From contig CAYNIU010000001.1 in assembly GCA_964397365.1 (NCBI GenBank), positions 35,470 to 99,469 on the forward strand: a DNA stretch of 64,000 nt, in the 5' to 3' direction. Position 1 is the stretch's first letter; every line of letters begins with the position of its first letter. Below, piece by piece: positions 1 to 8,231 of the stretch. Below the pieces are notes generated by a model. The model had not been told where the DNA came from, made no database searches, and saw only the letters and a list, made by a program, of their open reading frames with translations. Position numbers and translations under genes: made by a program. This stretch comes from Methylomarinum sp964397365 (GTDB taxonomy: Bacteria; Pseudomonadota; Gammaproteobacteria; Methylococcales; Methylomonadaceae).

Positions 1-334
1 CTGATTTTCATTGCGTATGGCAATAAGGAAAAAACGATCTCTTTACACAAGTTATTTTGCACATACTTTCTAATTTTAATCTAAGATGTAAGAAACAAGA
101 TTTTTAGTGTAAATATGATGCGCTTTGAATTGAGTGGTAATTTTTTGTCTGGATATTAAGTTATCGGGTGTAAAAATTGATTTATTCGGCGGTTTGTAAC
201 AGGAAATTACAGTTAGTGTTTACAATAGTTGGTATGTCAGTGCTTATACCCAGTTTATCTGTTGGGCAGGATGTTAGCTATATTGAGATAATGAATTTTA
301 AAATTCCATTTTCGGATGGACTTCAGGAGGAAAG
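1..334. other. Spacer at window start
   Basis: AT-rich DNA before the first gene. I see no convincing open reading frame, RNA gene or terminator. A strong purine-rich ribosome-binding sequence (AGGAGG, 325-330) lies at its right end and serves the next gene. Confidence 0.6.
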
Positions 335-958
335 TTGCTGAATATGAGTGTAAATAAAACAAAATCACATTTTGTTGCTGTTGCATCTATCGCCGCTGAA
401 TTAAGCGCTGTTATGGAAGTTGCTAAAGAAATTTCTTTAGCGGCAGCCAACGCAAAGGCCATCGCATTTAGAGCCGGGGAAAAGGCCAAAGGCTTTCAAC
501 CTATTACTGATTTTATTAACGAACTGGCAAAAGAAACGATTAAGCTGGTTAATGAAATTAATGAACATGCTTTCCAGTTGTATCAAATTACAGTCAATGA
601 ATACAGAATGACCGGGGCATGCAAAAAATTTGAGGAAATATCTGTTGTCTCCAGAAAGGCATCTTATGGCGCCTCCTTGGATGTGCCGTTAAATCAGGCG
701 CGTACAAAAATGCATGAGTGCCGGAAAAGTTTTAATCTCCATGTTATCCAGCTACAGGAGCAACTTGGCGAGGTAATGCATCCTGCCAGAGCTGCGCGTG
801 TTATTGCAGCAAATTCCCGTATAGAAGCATCCCAGGCGGGGGAATATTTGCAAAGTCTTCAAGCGGTTGCCGAGAGTGTTGATCACGCTGCACAAATTAT
901 TCATGAGAAGGTGCAAAAATGTAGAAGCGCTTTGAGTGTAATAGATTTGACTGATTAG
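335..958 (+). CDS. Small protein with two degenerate chemoreceptor signalling-tip segments
   Basis: This 207-residue, mostly helical, soluble protein has no membrane segment, HAMP or sensor domain. Two stretches resemble the highly conserved MCP signalling tip (family pattern N-A-A-I-E-A-A-R-A-G-E...G-F). The first, at about residues 29-75, contains NAKAIAFRAGEKAKGF, with the usual Glu replaced by Ile. The second, at about 157-190, contains NSRIEASQAGE followed by a heptad-like helix. The start is uncertain: TTG at 335 is 4 nt after AGGAGG, while ATG at 344 is 13 nt after it. The next gene, 71 bp downstream on the same strand, encodes a diiron ODP-like protein, so this may be the partner that carries its signal to CheA/CheW. 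That is inference. It could also be a decoy or adaptor that only retains the fold. Confidence 0.75.
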   Translation: MLNMSVNKTKSHFVAVASIAAELSAVMEVAKEISLAAANAKAIAFRAGEKAKGFQPITDFINELAKETIKLVNEINEHAFQLYQITVNEYRMTGACKKFEEISVVSRKASYGASLDVPLNQARTKMHECRKSFNLHVIQLQEQLGEVMHPARAARVIAANSRIEASQAGEYLQSLQAVAESVDHAAQIIHEKVQKCRSALSVIDLTD

Positions 959-1029
959 CGTCTTAAGCTAGTATTACTCTGTATTGATACTGATGAGCAT
1001 AATTTTTAAAAAGAGAGGCTGAGCATTTA

Positions 1030-1758
1030 ATGAAAATGACTAAAATTTACGAAGGATCGTATCAGTGGATTATGTATGGACGTGATGTCAATAAGCCTGA
1101 TAAGATAATTGATACTAATCAATATGTTGTGAGAACATCCAAACGATGTTTGTTGATTGATCCCGGTGGTATCGAGTTATTTGCTCCCATGTTAGCGGCA
1201 GTGTTGCATCATGCCCCTGTTGAAGAAATAACGGATTTATTTGCGACTCATCAGGATCCGGATATTATTTCATCGTTAGGGTTATGGGACCAGGCTTTAC
1301 CTGACGCCAAGCTGCATGCTTCCGGTTTGTGGGAAGGGTTTCTAAGGCATTTTGGCTGTGATACCATAGAATATGTTGCGATTCCAGATAATGGTGGCAG
1401 CATTCAACTGGACAGTGTTGAATTACAAATTATTCCTGCGCATTACATGCACGCCTCTGCGAACTTTAATATATATGATCCTGAAGCAAAAATATTGATG
1501 TCAGGCGATGTTGGGGCGGCTTTGGAAGCACCTGGGGCACCGATGTTCGTAGAAAATTTTGATGCGCATATTGAAAAAATGCGTTATTTTCATCAACGAT
1601 GGATGCCTTCAAATCAAGCAAAAAGAGTCTGGATAAACAGAGTGAGAGAACTTGATGTGGATATCCTTGCTCCACAGCATGGACGAATGTTTAAAGGAGA
1701 TGATGTTAAGCGTTTTCTTGACTGGTTTGAAGCATTGCAAGTGGGCGTTGCCGTTTAA
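1030..1758 (+). CDS. Stand-alone diiron metallo-beta-lactamase-fold protein (ODP-like oxygen sensor)
   Basis: A 242-residue MBL-fold protein of the flavodiiron-like type but without the flavodoxin domain. Candidate metal ligands are His74, Asp76 and Asp78 in ATHQDPDI, His141, Asp160 (SGD) and His217 (PQHG). Compared with the flavodiiron pattern HxExDH, Glu is replaced by Asp and the last His by Ile. In Treponema denticola, proteins of this type (ODP) bind a diiron centre and O2 and act in chemotaxis. The gene follows a receptor-tip-like protein on the same strand, and a paralogue lies at 3882-4628. A sensor role is inferred. A redox enzyme or hydrolase of the same fold is possible. Confidence 0.8.
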   Translation: MKMTKIYEGSYQWIMYGRDVNKPDKIIDTNQYVVRTSKRCLLIDPGGIELFAPMLAAVLHHAPVEEITDLFATHQDPDIISSLGLWDQALPDAKLHASGLWEGFLRHFGCDTIEYVAIPDNGGSIQLDSVELQIIPAHYMHASANFNIYDPEAKILMSGDVGAALEAPGAPMFVENFDAHIEKMRYFHQRWMPSNQAKRVWINRVRELDVDILAPQHGRMFKGDDVKRFLDWFEALQVGVAV

Positions 1759-1775
1759 TCAAGATTAAAAAAAAC

Positions 1776-1803
1776 TTGTCAAAACAAAAATAATCCTTAT
1801 AAT
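1776..1803 (+). promoter_or_regulatory. Sigma-70-type promoter of tRNA-Lys
   Basis: TTGTCA (1776-1781) and a perfect TATAAT (1798-1803) are separated by 16 nt. The -10 box ends 14 nt before the mature tRNA 5' end. Confidence 0.75.
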
Positions 1804-1817
1804 AGCAGATCTTTGTT

Positions 1818-1893
1818 GGGTCGTTAGCTCAGCCGGTAGAGCACCGCACTTTTAATGCGATGGTCGAGCGTTCGAATCGCTCACGACCCACCA
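1818..1893 (+). tRNA. tRNA-Lys (anticodon TTT)
   Basis: The 76-nt cloverleaf has acceptor stem GGGTCGT/ACGACCC, discriminator A, an encoded CCA end (1891-1893), D-arm GCTCAGCCGGTAGAGC, anticodon loop CTTTTAA with TTT at 1851-1853, and T-arm around GTTCGAATC. It reads lysine codons AAA/AAG and has its own promoter and terminator. It sits between two ODP-like genes. Confidence 0.97.
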
Positions 1894-1930
1894 TTCAAAC
1901 ATATGATTTATATAATCAATCAGGAAGATC

Positions 1931-1954
1931 GCCAGTTTAAAGACTGGCTTTTTT
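1931..1954 (+). terminator. Rho-independent terminator after tRNA-Lys
   Basis: Stem GCCAGT / ACTGGC with loop TTAAAG is followed directly by a run of six T. It lies 37 nt after the tRNA. Confidence 0.85.
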
Positions 1955-2286
1955 CAAAATCAATGGCTTGCAGTCATAGGTTTTGATTGCACATCCTTGT
2001 GCCACAGGAATAGCGAATAAATCAGCGATTCCTTAGGTCGGCAATGGTTGAAAAATGATGGGCAATTGATGCTGTTGGGCTAGTGTTATTTAACATCAAA
2101 ATTATACTGCTAATATTCCATTGTAAGTTATAATTTTAACCCTTTTTAAACCCGATTGTTCTGCTAGTCTTAGGTATTCAGTTTTTTAGTTTGGTCTCGC
2201 ATTTTTAGACACACGTATATTTTTTAGGTTATTTGTGTTGTGTGTCCGGTTTGGTGTAGTCACTTCACAACTACAATTCAGCTGTT
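1955..2286. repeat. Spacer with a partial intergenic repeat copy (1955-2035)
   Basis: Bases 1955-2035 match, in inverted orientation, the repeat around 7990-8050. The shared part is CAAAATCAATGGCTTGCAGT and the ATAGGTTTTG...CACATCCTTGT region. This is the most truncated of three recognisable copies. The rest of the spacer to 2286 shows no gene. Confidence 0.65.
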
Positions 2287-3885
2287 TCAGGAAAAATTCT
2301 GTTGCTTAAAATACTCAGCATTAACGGGTCTGCCATAAAAATACCCTTGCACGTCGTCACAGGATTCCTGGCTTAAAAAATCTGCCTGTTCTTTTTTTTC
2401 GACTCCTTCAGCAATGACGGATAAGCCTAGAGCCTGACCCATGTTGATAATAGCCCGAACAATAGCCACATCATTATTATGATGTGGTAGTTCATGAACA
2501 AATGACTGGTCAATTTTCAGTCGATCAACATGAAATCGTTTTAAATAGGCTAAAGAAGAATATCCGGTTCCAAAATCATCTATTGCTAAAGCCACGCCAA
2601 TTTTTTTAAATGCATCCAGCGTTTCTGCAACCATTTCCATGGAGCCGATTAGAGCGCTTTCGGTAATTTCGATTTCAAGACGATTGGCTGGTAATCCCGT
2701 TTCATCAAGAATATTCTGTACTGTACGTACAATATCCGGTTGTTTAAATTGAATTGCTGAGAGGTTAACCGATATTCGTCCTTTAAAATGGCCTGATTTT
2801 ATCCAAATTAATGTTTGAATACAGGCTTTTCTTAAAACCACATTGCCTATTTCTAAAATCAAGCCAATTTCTTCGGTCAGCCAAATAAACTCGGCTGGCG
2901 AAATCCAGCCTTTTTGGGGATGTTGCCAGCGAACCAATGCTTCAGCACCAGATAAACTTTTGGTTTTAAGGTTGAATTGAGGTTGGTAAAACACTGCAAA
3001 TTCATCATTTTTCAAGGCCAGACGTAGTTCGGTTTCCAGTGAGAATCTTGAATGAGCCGCCATTGTTTGTTCAGGCGAATAAAAACAATAGGTATTTTTG
3101 CCCGTTGACTTGGCTTCATACATGGCCGAGTCAGCATGTTTGAGCAAGTCATCGCTGTTGTTTGTATCACTGGGATAGAAGCTAATGCCGAGACTGATAG
3201 TCAAATAGATTTTTTTGTTTCCGATATAAAAGGGATCATTAAAAGTAGACTGAATCTGTTTCACCAGTTTTTTGATAAACTTTTTATCTTCAAATTCTTC
3301 GATGAGTACAACAAACTCATCACCACCCAGCCGAGCAAAAGTATCACAGGAGCGGATGATTTTACTTAACCTTCCTGCAATCTGCCGCAAAATTTGATCA
3401 CCCGCAGCATGGCCTTCGGAATCATTGATATTCCTGAAACGATCCAGATCCAGGAGCACCAGAGCGATTTTTTTATGTTTGTTTTGAGCCTGAGTCAAGG
3501 CATGTTTTAATCGATCCTTAAATAAAAAACGATTGGGGAGGTTTGTCACTGAATCATAATGAGCCAGCTTTTCAAATGCCTCTACCCGTTCGGCCACTTT
3601 CAGTTCCAGAAGATCACGATCACTTGCAAGGTTTTTGTTTTTTTCCTTCAGTAAAATATTTTGCCTTTTGATGACAGCTTTTTGTTGCTCCAGTTGAAGG
3701 TTGAGTTCGGCAAGTTGTTTCTTGCTGTTGTTCATGTCGTATATCGTTTCCACCAGAAGATCGGCCTTGACCTGGTGCAAATAAGCCAGACAGCGCATTC
3801 GTAAAGTATTTTCTGTCAGTTGCCGGTTGATTTGCTGTACATCAGAAACTTGTCGTATTCCAGCTTGAACGATATTTTCCGTCAT
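2287..3885 (-). CDS. GGDEF-EAL cyclic-di-GMP turnover protein
   Basis: A 532-residue cytoplasmic protein. The N-terminal coiled coil (about residues 1-105) contains long Gln/Leu/Lys heptads. A GGDEF domain follows with GGDEF at 187-191, and then an EAL domain with intact EALVRW, EITES, DDFGTGYSS and AEGVE motifs. Both diguanylate cyclase and phosphodiesterase sites therefore look competent. There is no membrane segment. Its ATG overlaps the TGA of the upstream ODP-like gene (ATGA, 3882-3885), so the two are translationally coupled. The diiron protein probably regulates this enzyme, giving O2- or iron-dependent c-di-GMP levels. The pairing is seen and the regulation is inferred. Confidence 0.93.
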   Translation of the reverse strand: MTENIVQAGIRQVSDVQQINRQLTENTLRMRCLAYLHQVKADLLVETIYDMNNSKKQLAELNLQLEQQKAVIKRQNILLKEKNKNLASDRDLLELKVAERVEAFEKLAHYDSVTNLPNRFLFKDRLKHALTQAQNKHKKIALVLLDLDRFRNINDSEGHAAGDQILRQIAGRLSKIIRSCDTFARLGGDEFVVLIEEFEDKKFIKKLVKQIQSTFNDPFYIGNKKIYLTISLGISFYPSDTNNSDDLLKHADSAMYEAKSTGKNTYCFYSPEQTMAAHSRFSLETELRLALKNDEFAVFYQPQFNLKTKSLSGAEALVRWQHPQKGWISPAEFIWLTEEIGLILEIGNVVLRKACIQTLIWIKSGHFKGRISVNLSAIQFKQPDIVRTVQNILDETGLPANRLEIEITESALIGSMEMVAETLDAFKKIGVALAIDDFGTGYSSLAYLKRFHVDRLKIDQSFVHELPHHNNDVAIVRAIINMGQALGLSVIAEGVEKKEQADFLSQESCDDVQGYFYGRPVNAEYFKQQNFS

Positions 3886-4628
3886 AACTCCAGTCCATCA
3901 ATCAAATCAATGCCACAGGGAAGTTGCTTAAGGTGTTCTATGGCTTTGCTGATATTTCCGTCTTCCAGAATTGAGCCATGCTGTGGTAAAACACGATCCA
4001 GTTCCAGTTTTTCAAATTGTTTCATGCAATGCCTCAGGATTCGGTTGCTGGGCATATATTCCTGATGGAACAAATCCATTGGCGTTAGAAAATCTCCCTT
4101 GGCAAACAAAGACCAGTCTTTGGAAATTGCTGCAAAAATATCGCTACTGAACAGACTTCGGGTTTGTGTGTCATAAGTGGCGATAGCGCCGGGAGAATGC
4201 AAGTAAGGCGTATGGATAAATTGAAGCTCTCGTCCTGATTTTAGAATCAGTTTATTATCATGTTCGTCTGTTCTATAAAATTCAGATCTTAATCCAATGT
4301 GCTGAATTAGGCGGGTCGTATTGGAATGCGCCACAATTTTCAGATCATGCCGGTTGATGACATCCTCCACTACCGCCAGATTGCCGCAGACATCAGGATC
4401 CTGATGTTGGGCGATGACATAGGAGATATTTTCCGGATTGACCAAATCCATGACCTTGCGCATAATGGAAGGAAAATCTGGGATCGAACCTGGGTCAATG
4501 AAAACAATATCTTCATCATCAATCAACAGATAAGGATTGCAATGAAGGCTTTGTTCTTGATCATAATAGCCGACCCAGTAAATATCCCTCGTCGCGGCGA
4601 CAGGATTGTCATAATCAATATTGACCAC
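3882..4628 (-). CDS. Second ODP-like diiron MBL-fold protein, coupled to GGDEF-EAL
   Basis: A 248-residue paralogue of the 1030-1758 product. Ligand candidates are His75, Asp77 and Asp79 in AQHQDPDV, His144 (YLHSPG), Asp163 (SSD) and His217 (PQHG). Both paralogues share the HQ-x2-MPSN segment and lack a flavodoxin domain. The stop codon overlaps the start of the GGDEF-EAL gene. Proteins of this family bind O2 at a diiron site. Context suggests a sensory subunit that controls c-di-GMP synthesis or breakdown. Enzymatic O2 or NO reduction is less likely without a flavin domain. Confidence 0.82.
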   Translation of the reverse strand: MVNIDYDNPVAATRDIYWVGYYDQEQSLHCNPYLLIDDEDIVFIDPGSIPDFPSIMRKVMDLVNPENISYVIAQHQDPDVCGNLAVVEDVINRHDLKIVAHSNTTRLIQHIGLRSEFYRTDEHDNKLILKSGRELQFIHTPYLHSPGAIATYDTQTRSLFSSDIFAAISKDWSLFAKGDFLTPMDLFHQEYMPSNRILRHCMKQFEKLELDRVLPQHGSILEDGNISKAIEHLKQLPCGIDLIDGLEL

Positions 4629-5136
4629 TTTCTTCCAGACTCCTTTGCAAGTTCATTCAGTTGTACTTTGTTCAGCAGCAAATTTCCCTAAGATATTTAG
4701 GTTTTTGCAGAATATAGCATATTTATAAGTATCGTGAAGATTGAAGTGACTAACTAAATCCGGTATATCTTTAAAATAACCTAAAGATGAGATTGAAGGA
4801 TAATAAAGCTTGGCTGGAGTGTGGAGGGAGTAGAGCCGTTTTAATGTGCCAAAAATCTAACTACTCAACCTAATTAATTAGACGAAAGGTCTTCAATATC
4901 AGTTGCTTGTAGAAGCTGTATAGGTGAAATGGGGGCCACATTCAAGTCTACATGGAGGTATTTACGGTATTTTATGAAGTAACTGACTGATATTAAATGT
5001 ATATATGCTGAGGAGTTAGCCAAAAAAAATTTAGGGGGGAATTTATTATACAAGTTGCAATTGACTTTCAATCATAATTTGTGAAGCCACCGGCTTTTGG
5101 CCGGTGGTATGCTTACAAAATAATCCTGATATTTCT
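4629..5136. repeat. Spacer with a repeat-family copy (4893-5012)
   Basis: No convincing gene. The region from about 4893 to 5012 is, in reverse complement, a copy of the repeat also present at 10765-10830 and 50822-50871. Core matches are ATATTAAATGTATATATGC (4990-5008) and ATGGAGGTATTTACGGTA. Its ends, AATATCAGTTGCTT and ACTGACTGATATT, are roughly inverted, so it can fold on itself. Confidence 0.6.
5089..5113 (-). terminator. Hairpin downstream of the TonB-receptor gene
   Basis: A strong GC-rich stem, CCACCGGC with loop TTTT and GCCGGTGG, lies 25-45 nt after the receptor stop. It is not followed by a clear T-run, so it could be a weak terminator or an mRNA 3'-end stabiliser. Confidence 0.55.
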
Positions 5137-7410
5137 TTAAAATTCCAGTTCCAGTCCAGCATAAGCAAACATGGGCATTCCGGGTCGTGGGCCTTCAGGC
5201 TGACGTGAACTGACGTAGTTTTCATCAAGAAGGTTCTGTATGCCAGCAAATAATTTGATGCCATCCTTGATTCGGTAAAAGGCGGATGCATCCATAATAA
5301 AATAGCTGTCAGTTTTACCGAAACGGGCGTCGGGACTGCCTGTACCGTTAATCTGATCATTGACATTATTGGCGCTGGTGAATGTATCACTCACATAGCT
5401 TCCACTGACATAAGCGCCCCATTTTTCCGATTCAATGCCCGTTCCCATGCTGAATATCAACTCAGGTATATAGGGTACTTGATTACCAGCCTTGCCATAA
5501 CTGAAGATGGATTCTGCATCAGTAGAGGTCGCGCTGTTCTCTTGGGTTGCGTTGGTGTATGTCGCGGTAAAATACCATGGGTTGCTGTAGATCCAGTTGT
5601 TGGCTGTGCCCGGGTCATATTGGGCGGAAAACTCCAGACCACTGCTGTTCACTCGGCCAAAGTTTTCTGTTTCACCAGTACCCGTTCCACCGATATTATC
5701 AATTACAATCAGATCGTTAAACTGGGTGTAAAACCCTACTGCGCTAATAGATAGCGCCTGTTCAAGGTTCGTATAACGCAGACCTAATTCGTAGGCATTG
5801 CTGGTTTCTTCTTTGATACCGGCCACCGCACTTTTGGGGCTTGGAGGAGAAAACCCACGGTTAATACTGCCGAAGCCTGTCCAGGAGTCATTGAACTGAT
5901 AGATAACGCCTAGGCTGCCGGCCAGCATATCCAGGTTATTGACGCCAGACTTGTTGGGTTTGCTAAAATCTTCGTAAGTCTGATCCAGATTTTCATAGCG
6001 GATGCCAGGGGTAAATGACCACGCCCCGACCTTAATGGTATCTTGTAGGAATAATGCCAGAGCATCAGTTTTTTGCAGGCGGTTGCCGGCGCCGCCGGGA
6101 ATGCCGGTTGTTTTGTTATCAATTGTGCCGTTGGCCTGTTGGCTGTAATCGTCATCCCACTGGAAACGGCGTACCCTGTCCATGTTAAAACGAATACCAG
6201 CGGTAATTTCATGCTGTACTGCATCGGTATCGAAACGGTAGTAAGCGACGCTGTCAATGCCTTTTGAGTTGTATTTTCGGTTATTGGCGCGTATACGCAA
6301 AGTACAGTCCAGGTCGCCTTTAAGGCAGGCCAGACCTTCTCCATTCTGTACACCAGCTAGAGCAGGAGACAGTTTAATTGTATTGCCATTAACATTGCGT
6401 AGATCCTTGAGTTTGTACCAGTTACGCGAAAAGTTGTTATTGTACAAGGTTGTGGTAATATCCAGATTGTCAGTAGGTGAAATCGTATAACGCAAATAGC
6501 CGCGTTTTTGATTGCTGCGGATATTATCAAAGCGGGTGGCCGCATAACGACGAAAAGGATCAGCTGCAAAATCGGCTTCGCTCAAACCCAGGTAGGTTTC
6601 ATTGGCATCCAGGTCGGAGCTGCCATACTTGAACTCAAAGTGCTGGTAAATAGAGGTATTGGGTTCCCAGGAAAGTTTGATCATAGGGTCGAACTTGGTG
6701 AAACCGGTATTATTGCCATTCTGGAAATCAGGTGTTTCATCAATGGATTTATACCCCTTGTTTTGACGGAAATATCCTTCCAGCAGAATGCCGATTTTCC
6801 CCATGCTAGTGGTAAATGTATTTCCGGCATAAGCGTGTGTACGCAGATCATCAAAGCTACCATAAGATGACTTCAGATAGGCGGTTTTTTGAAGAGGAAT
6901 TGGGGTGGATAAATAATTGATGACCCCTCCCGTCGTTTGTGGGCCATATTTAACCTGACTGGAACCTTTGAGAACCTCTATAGCGCTCATACGGCCAATA
7001 GTCGGTGAGTAATACGCCGCAGGAGCTGAATAGGGCGCCGGTGCAGTCAGTACGCCATCTTCCATGACTGTAATTTTGGCGCTACGGGTGGTATCTACAC
7101 CACGAAGGCTGATATTGGGGAACAGCCCAAAGCCATCTTCTTGGCGCACATATACTCCAGGCACCTTGCGAAGCGCTTGACTTATATCATCGTAATTTTG
7201 CTGACGAATATCTTCTTTCGTCACGATGTGTGCTGATCCAGGTAATTCTTCAATATTGGACGGATCACCGATCACCATAAACTTTTCCAATACGTTGATA
7301 GTCGATTTCTTTTCGGAGTTATCGTCAGCAGCATCTGCTGATAATGTCATACCCATAGATAAGGCAGCGAAGATGCTGTGAAATAAATTAGGCGGTATTT
7401 TCACTTTCAT
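5137..7410 (-). CDS. TonB-dependent outer-membrane receptor (FecA-like)
   Basis: This outer-membrane receptor likely imports an iron chelate using TonB energy. From the ATG at 7410 it has a signal peptide (MKVKIPPNLFHSIFAALSM..., cleaved near ADA-AD). A plug domain follows with the conserved VPGVYVRQ, NISLRGVD and VLKGSSQVKYGP...GGVINY segments, then a long beta-barrel that ends in an aromatic-terminated final strand (LELEF). The 7410 start is chosen because GAGG lies just upstream and the signal peptide then begins with Lys residues. The open frame extends 13 codons further upstream. The plug resembles FecA-type ferric-carboxylate receptors. The neighbouring hemP makes haem another possible substrate. 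Divergent transcription with hemP and a Fur-like site suggest iron repression. Confidence 0.9.
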   Translation of the reverse strand: MKVKIPPNLFHSIFAALSMGMTLSADAADDNSEKKSTINVLEKFMVIGDPSNIEELPGSAHIVTKEDIRQQNYDDISQALRKVPGVYVRQEDGFGLFPNISLRGVDTTRSAKITVMEDGVLTAPAPYSAPAAYYSPTIGRMSAIEVLKGSSQVKYGPQTTGGVINYLSTPIPLQKTAYLKSSYGSFDDLRTHAYAGNTFTTSMGKIGILLEGYFRQNKGYKSIDETPDFQNGNNTGFTKFDPMIKLSWEPNTSIYQHFEFKYGSSDLDANETYLGLSEADFAADPFRRYAATRFDNIRSNQKRGYLRYTISPTDNLDITTTLYNNNFSRNWYKLKDLRNVNGNTIKLSPALAGVQNGEGLACLKGDLDCTLRIRANNRKYNSKGIDSVAYYRFDTDAVQHEITAGIRFNMDRVRRFQWDDDYSQQANGTIDNKTTGIPGGAGNRLQKTDALALFLQDTIKVGAWSFTPGIRYENLDQTYEDFSKPNKSGVNNLDMLAGSLGVIYQFNDSWTGFGSINRGFSPPSPKSAVAGIKEETSNAYELGLRYTNLEQALSISAVGFYTQFNDLIVIDNIGGTGTGETENFGRVNSSGLEFSAQYDPGTANNWIYSNPWYFTATYTNATQENSATSTDAESIFSYGKAGNQVPYIPELIFSMGTGIESEKWGAYVSGSYVSDTFTSANNVNDQINGTGSPDARFGKTDSYFIMDASAFYRIKDGIKLFAGIQNLLDENYVSSRQPEGPRPGMPMFAYAGLELEF

Positions 7411-7569
7411 AACCTCATTGTTCAGTTTCCAAATAGACGGTAAAGCCATCCCGGAACAGTTTTGTCGTGGTAAAGGGGGGGCTTAATATGGCTGGCTACT
7501 GTCCACATCACTGTGATGAGGTCGATTGGCTGGCTTTGAGGGGTCATTATGCATACATTGTCATTATTT

Positions 7570-7588
7570 GTAAATGAGAATCTATGCT
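7570..7588. promoter_or_regulatory. Fur-box-like site between the TonB receptor and hemP
   Basis: GTAAATGAGAATCTATGCT matches the 19-bp Fur consensus at 11 positions. It sits inside a wider inverted repeat, ATTTGTAAAT (7567-7576) and ATTTACAAAT (7595-7604), in the divergent promoter region. Fur control of both iron-uptake genes would be expected. Confidence 0.5.
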
Positions 7589-7642
7589 TTTCGTATTTAC
7601 AAATATTTAAGAGTTGTTATTATTTGGTTATGGTTTTAAGCA

Positions 7643-7855
7643 ATGACTATTAAAAAATACAATGCTATGAAAAAACAAACACAAGCTCCTCCGGCAACAG
7701 TTTTAGGGAAACAGTTATTTTCAGGTGAAATAACGGAAAACAGGTTTGACAGTCAGGCACTTTTTGCCGGTCATCGTGAGGTTTTGATTGAACATGCAGG
7801 ACATGTATACCGGTTACGAATTACCCGGCAGGACAAGTTGATTCTAACTAAATAA
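7643..7855 (+). CDS. hemP: HemP/HmuP-family hemin uptake protein
   Basis: A 70-residue protein whose C-terminal half carries the family signature LFAGHREVLIEHAG, YRLRITRQDKLILTK. HemP/HmuP proteins are small, Fur-regulated and encoded beside haem or siderophore receptors. In rhizobia and Burkholderia HmuP acts as a co-activator of haem-uptake genes. The start at 7643 has a weak ribosome-binding site. An in-frame ATG at 7667 would give a 62-residue protein, closer to usual family length. It is divergent from the TonB receptor. Confidence 0.9.
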   Translation: MTIKKYNAMKKQTQAPPATVLGKQLFSGEITENRFDSQALFAGHREVLIEHAGHVYRLRITRQDKLILTK

Positions 7856-7966
7856 ATTAAAAGGGATGGATTACAGGATAAAAGCCGCTTTTGACAATAG
7901 TTGTGGGGGTAAAGCTGTGAATAGATCACTTTACAAACTGGTGTCAGCCCCTCAAAAAAGGTAGGA

Positions 7967-8161
7967 GCAGGCTATGGATTGATCAGGCTTGTGCAACAAG
8001 GATGTGCCACCAAAATCTATGACTGCAAGCCATTGATTTTGTGAGCAAAGCGGAAATTGCATTTCCGCTTTGTGGGTGCTGACAAATCAGGGATGATTTG
8101 TTCAGCGCTTCCCTAGCGCTACAGGGAGGTATTGACGCGTCCTGATCAATCCATAGCCTGC
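7967..8161. repeat. 195-bp element with perfect 21-bp terminal inverted repeats
   Basis: The left end (7967-7987) begins GCAGGCTATGGATTGATCAG and is perfectly complementary to the right end (8141-8161). Inside are a perfect 11-bp hairpin (AAAGCGGAAAT / ATTTCCGCTTT, 8047-8071) and a second stem around 8078-8106. No coding potential is evident. Related sequence lies at 1955-2035 and 10811-11053. It looks like a MITE or a mobile structured intergenic element. Confidence 0.75.
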
Positions 8162-8231
8162 ACCCGCTCAATAAATACCGGATGAGTGGATACGAATAAT
8201 GATAAAGTCATTGTTGGAAGTCAAGGATTCA

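Noticed and set aside
5910..6870. Several antisense and out-of-frame open frames inside the TonB-receptor gene
   Set aside because: They have no family features and are explained by the codon pattern of the real gene on the minus strand.
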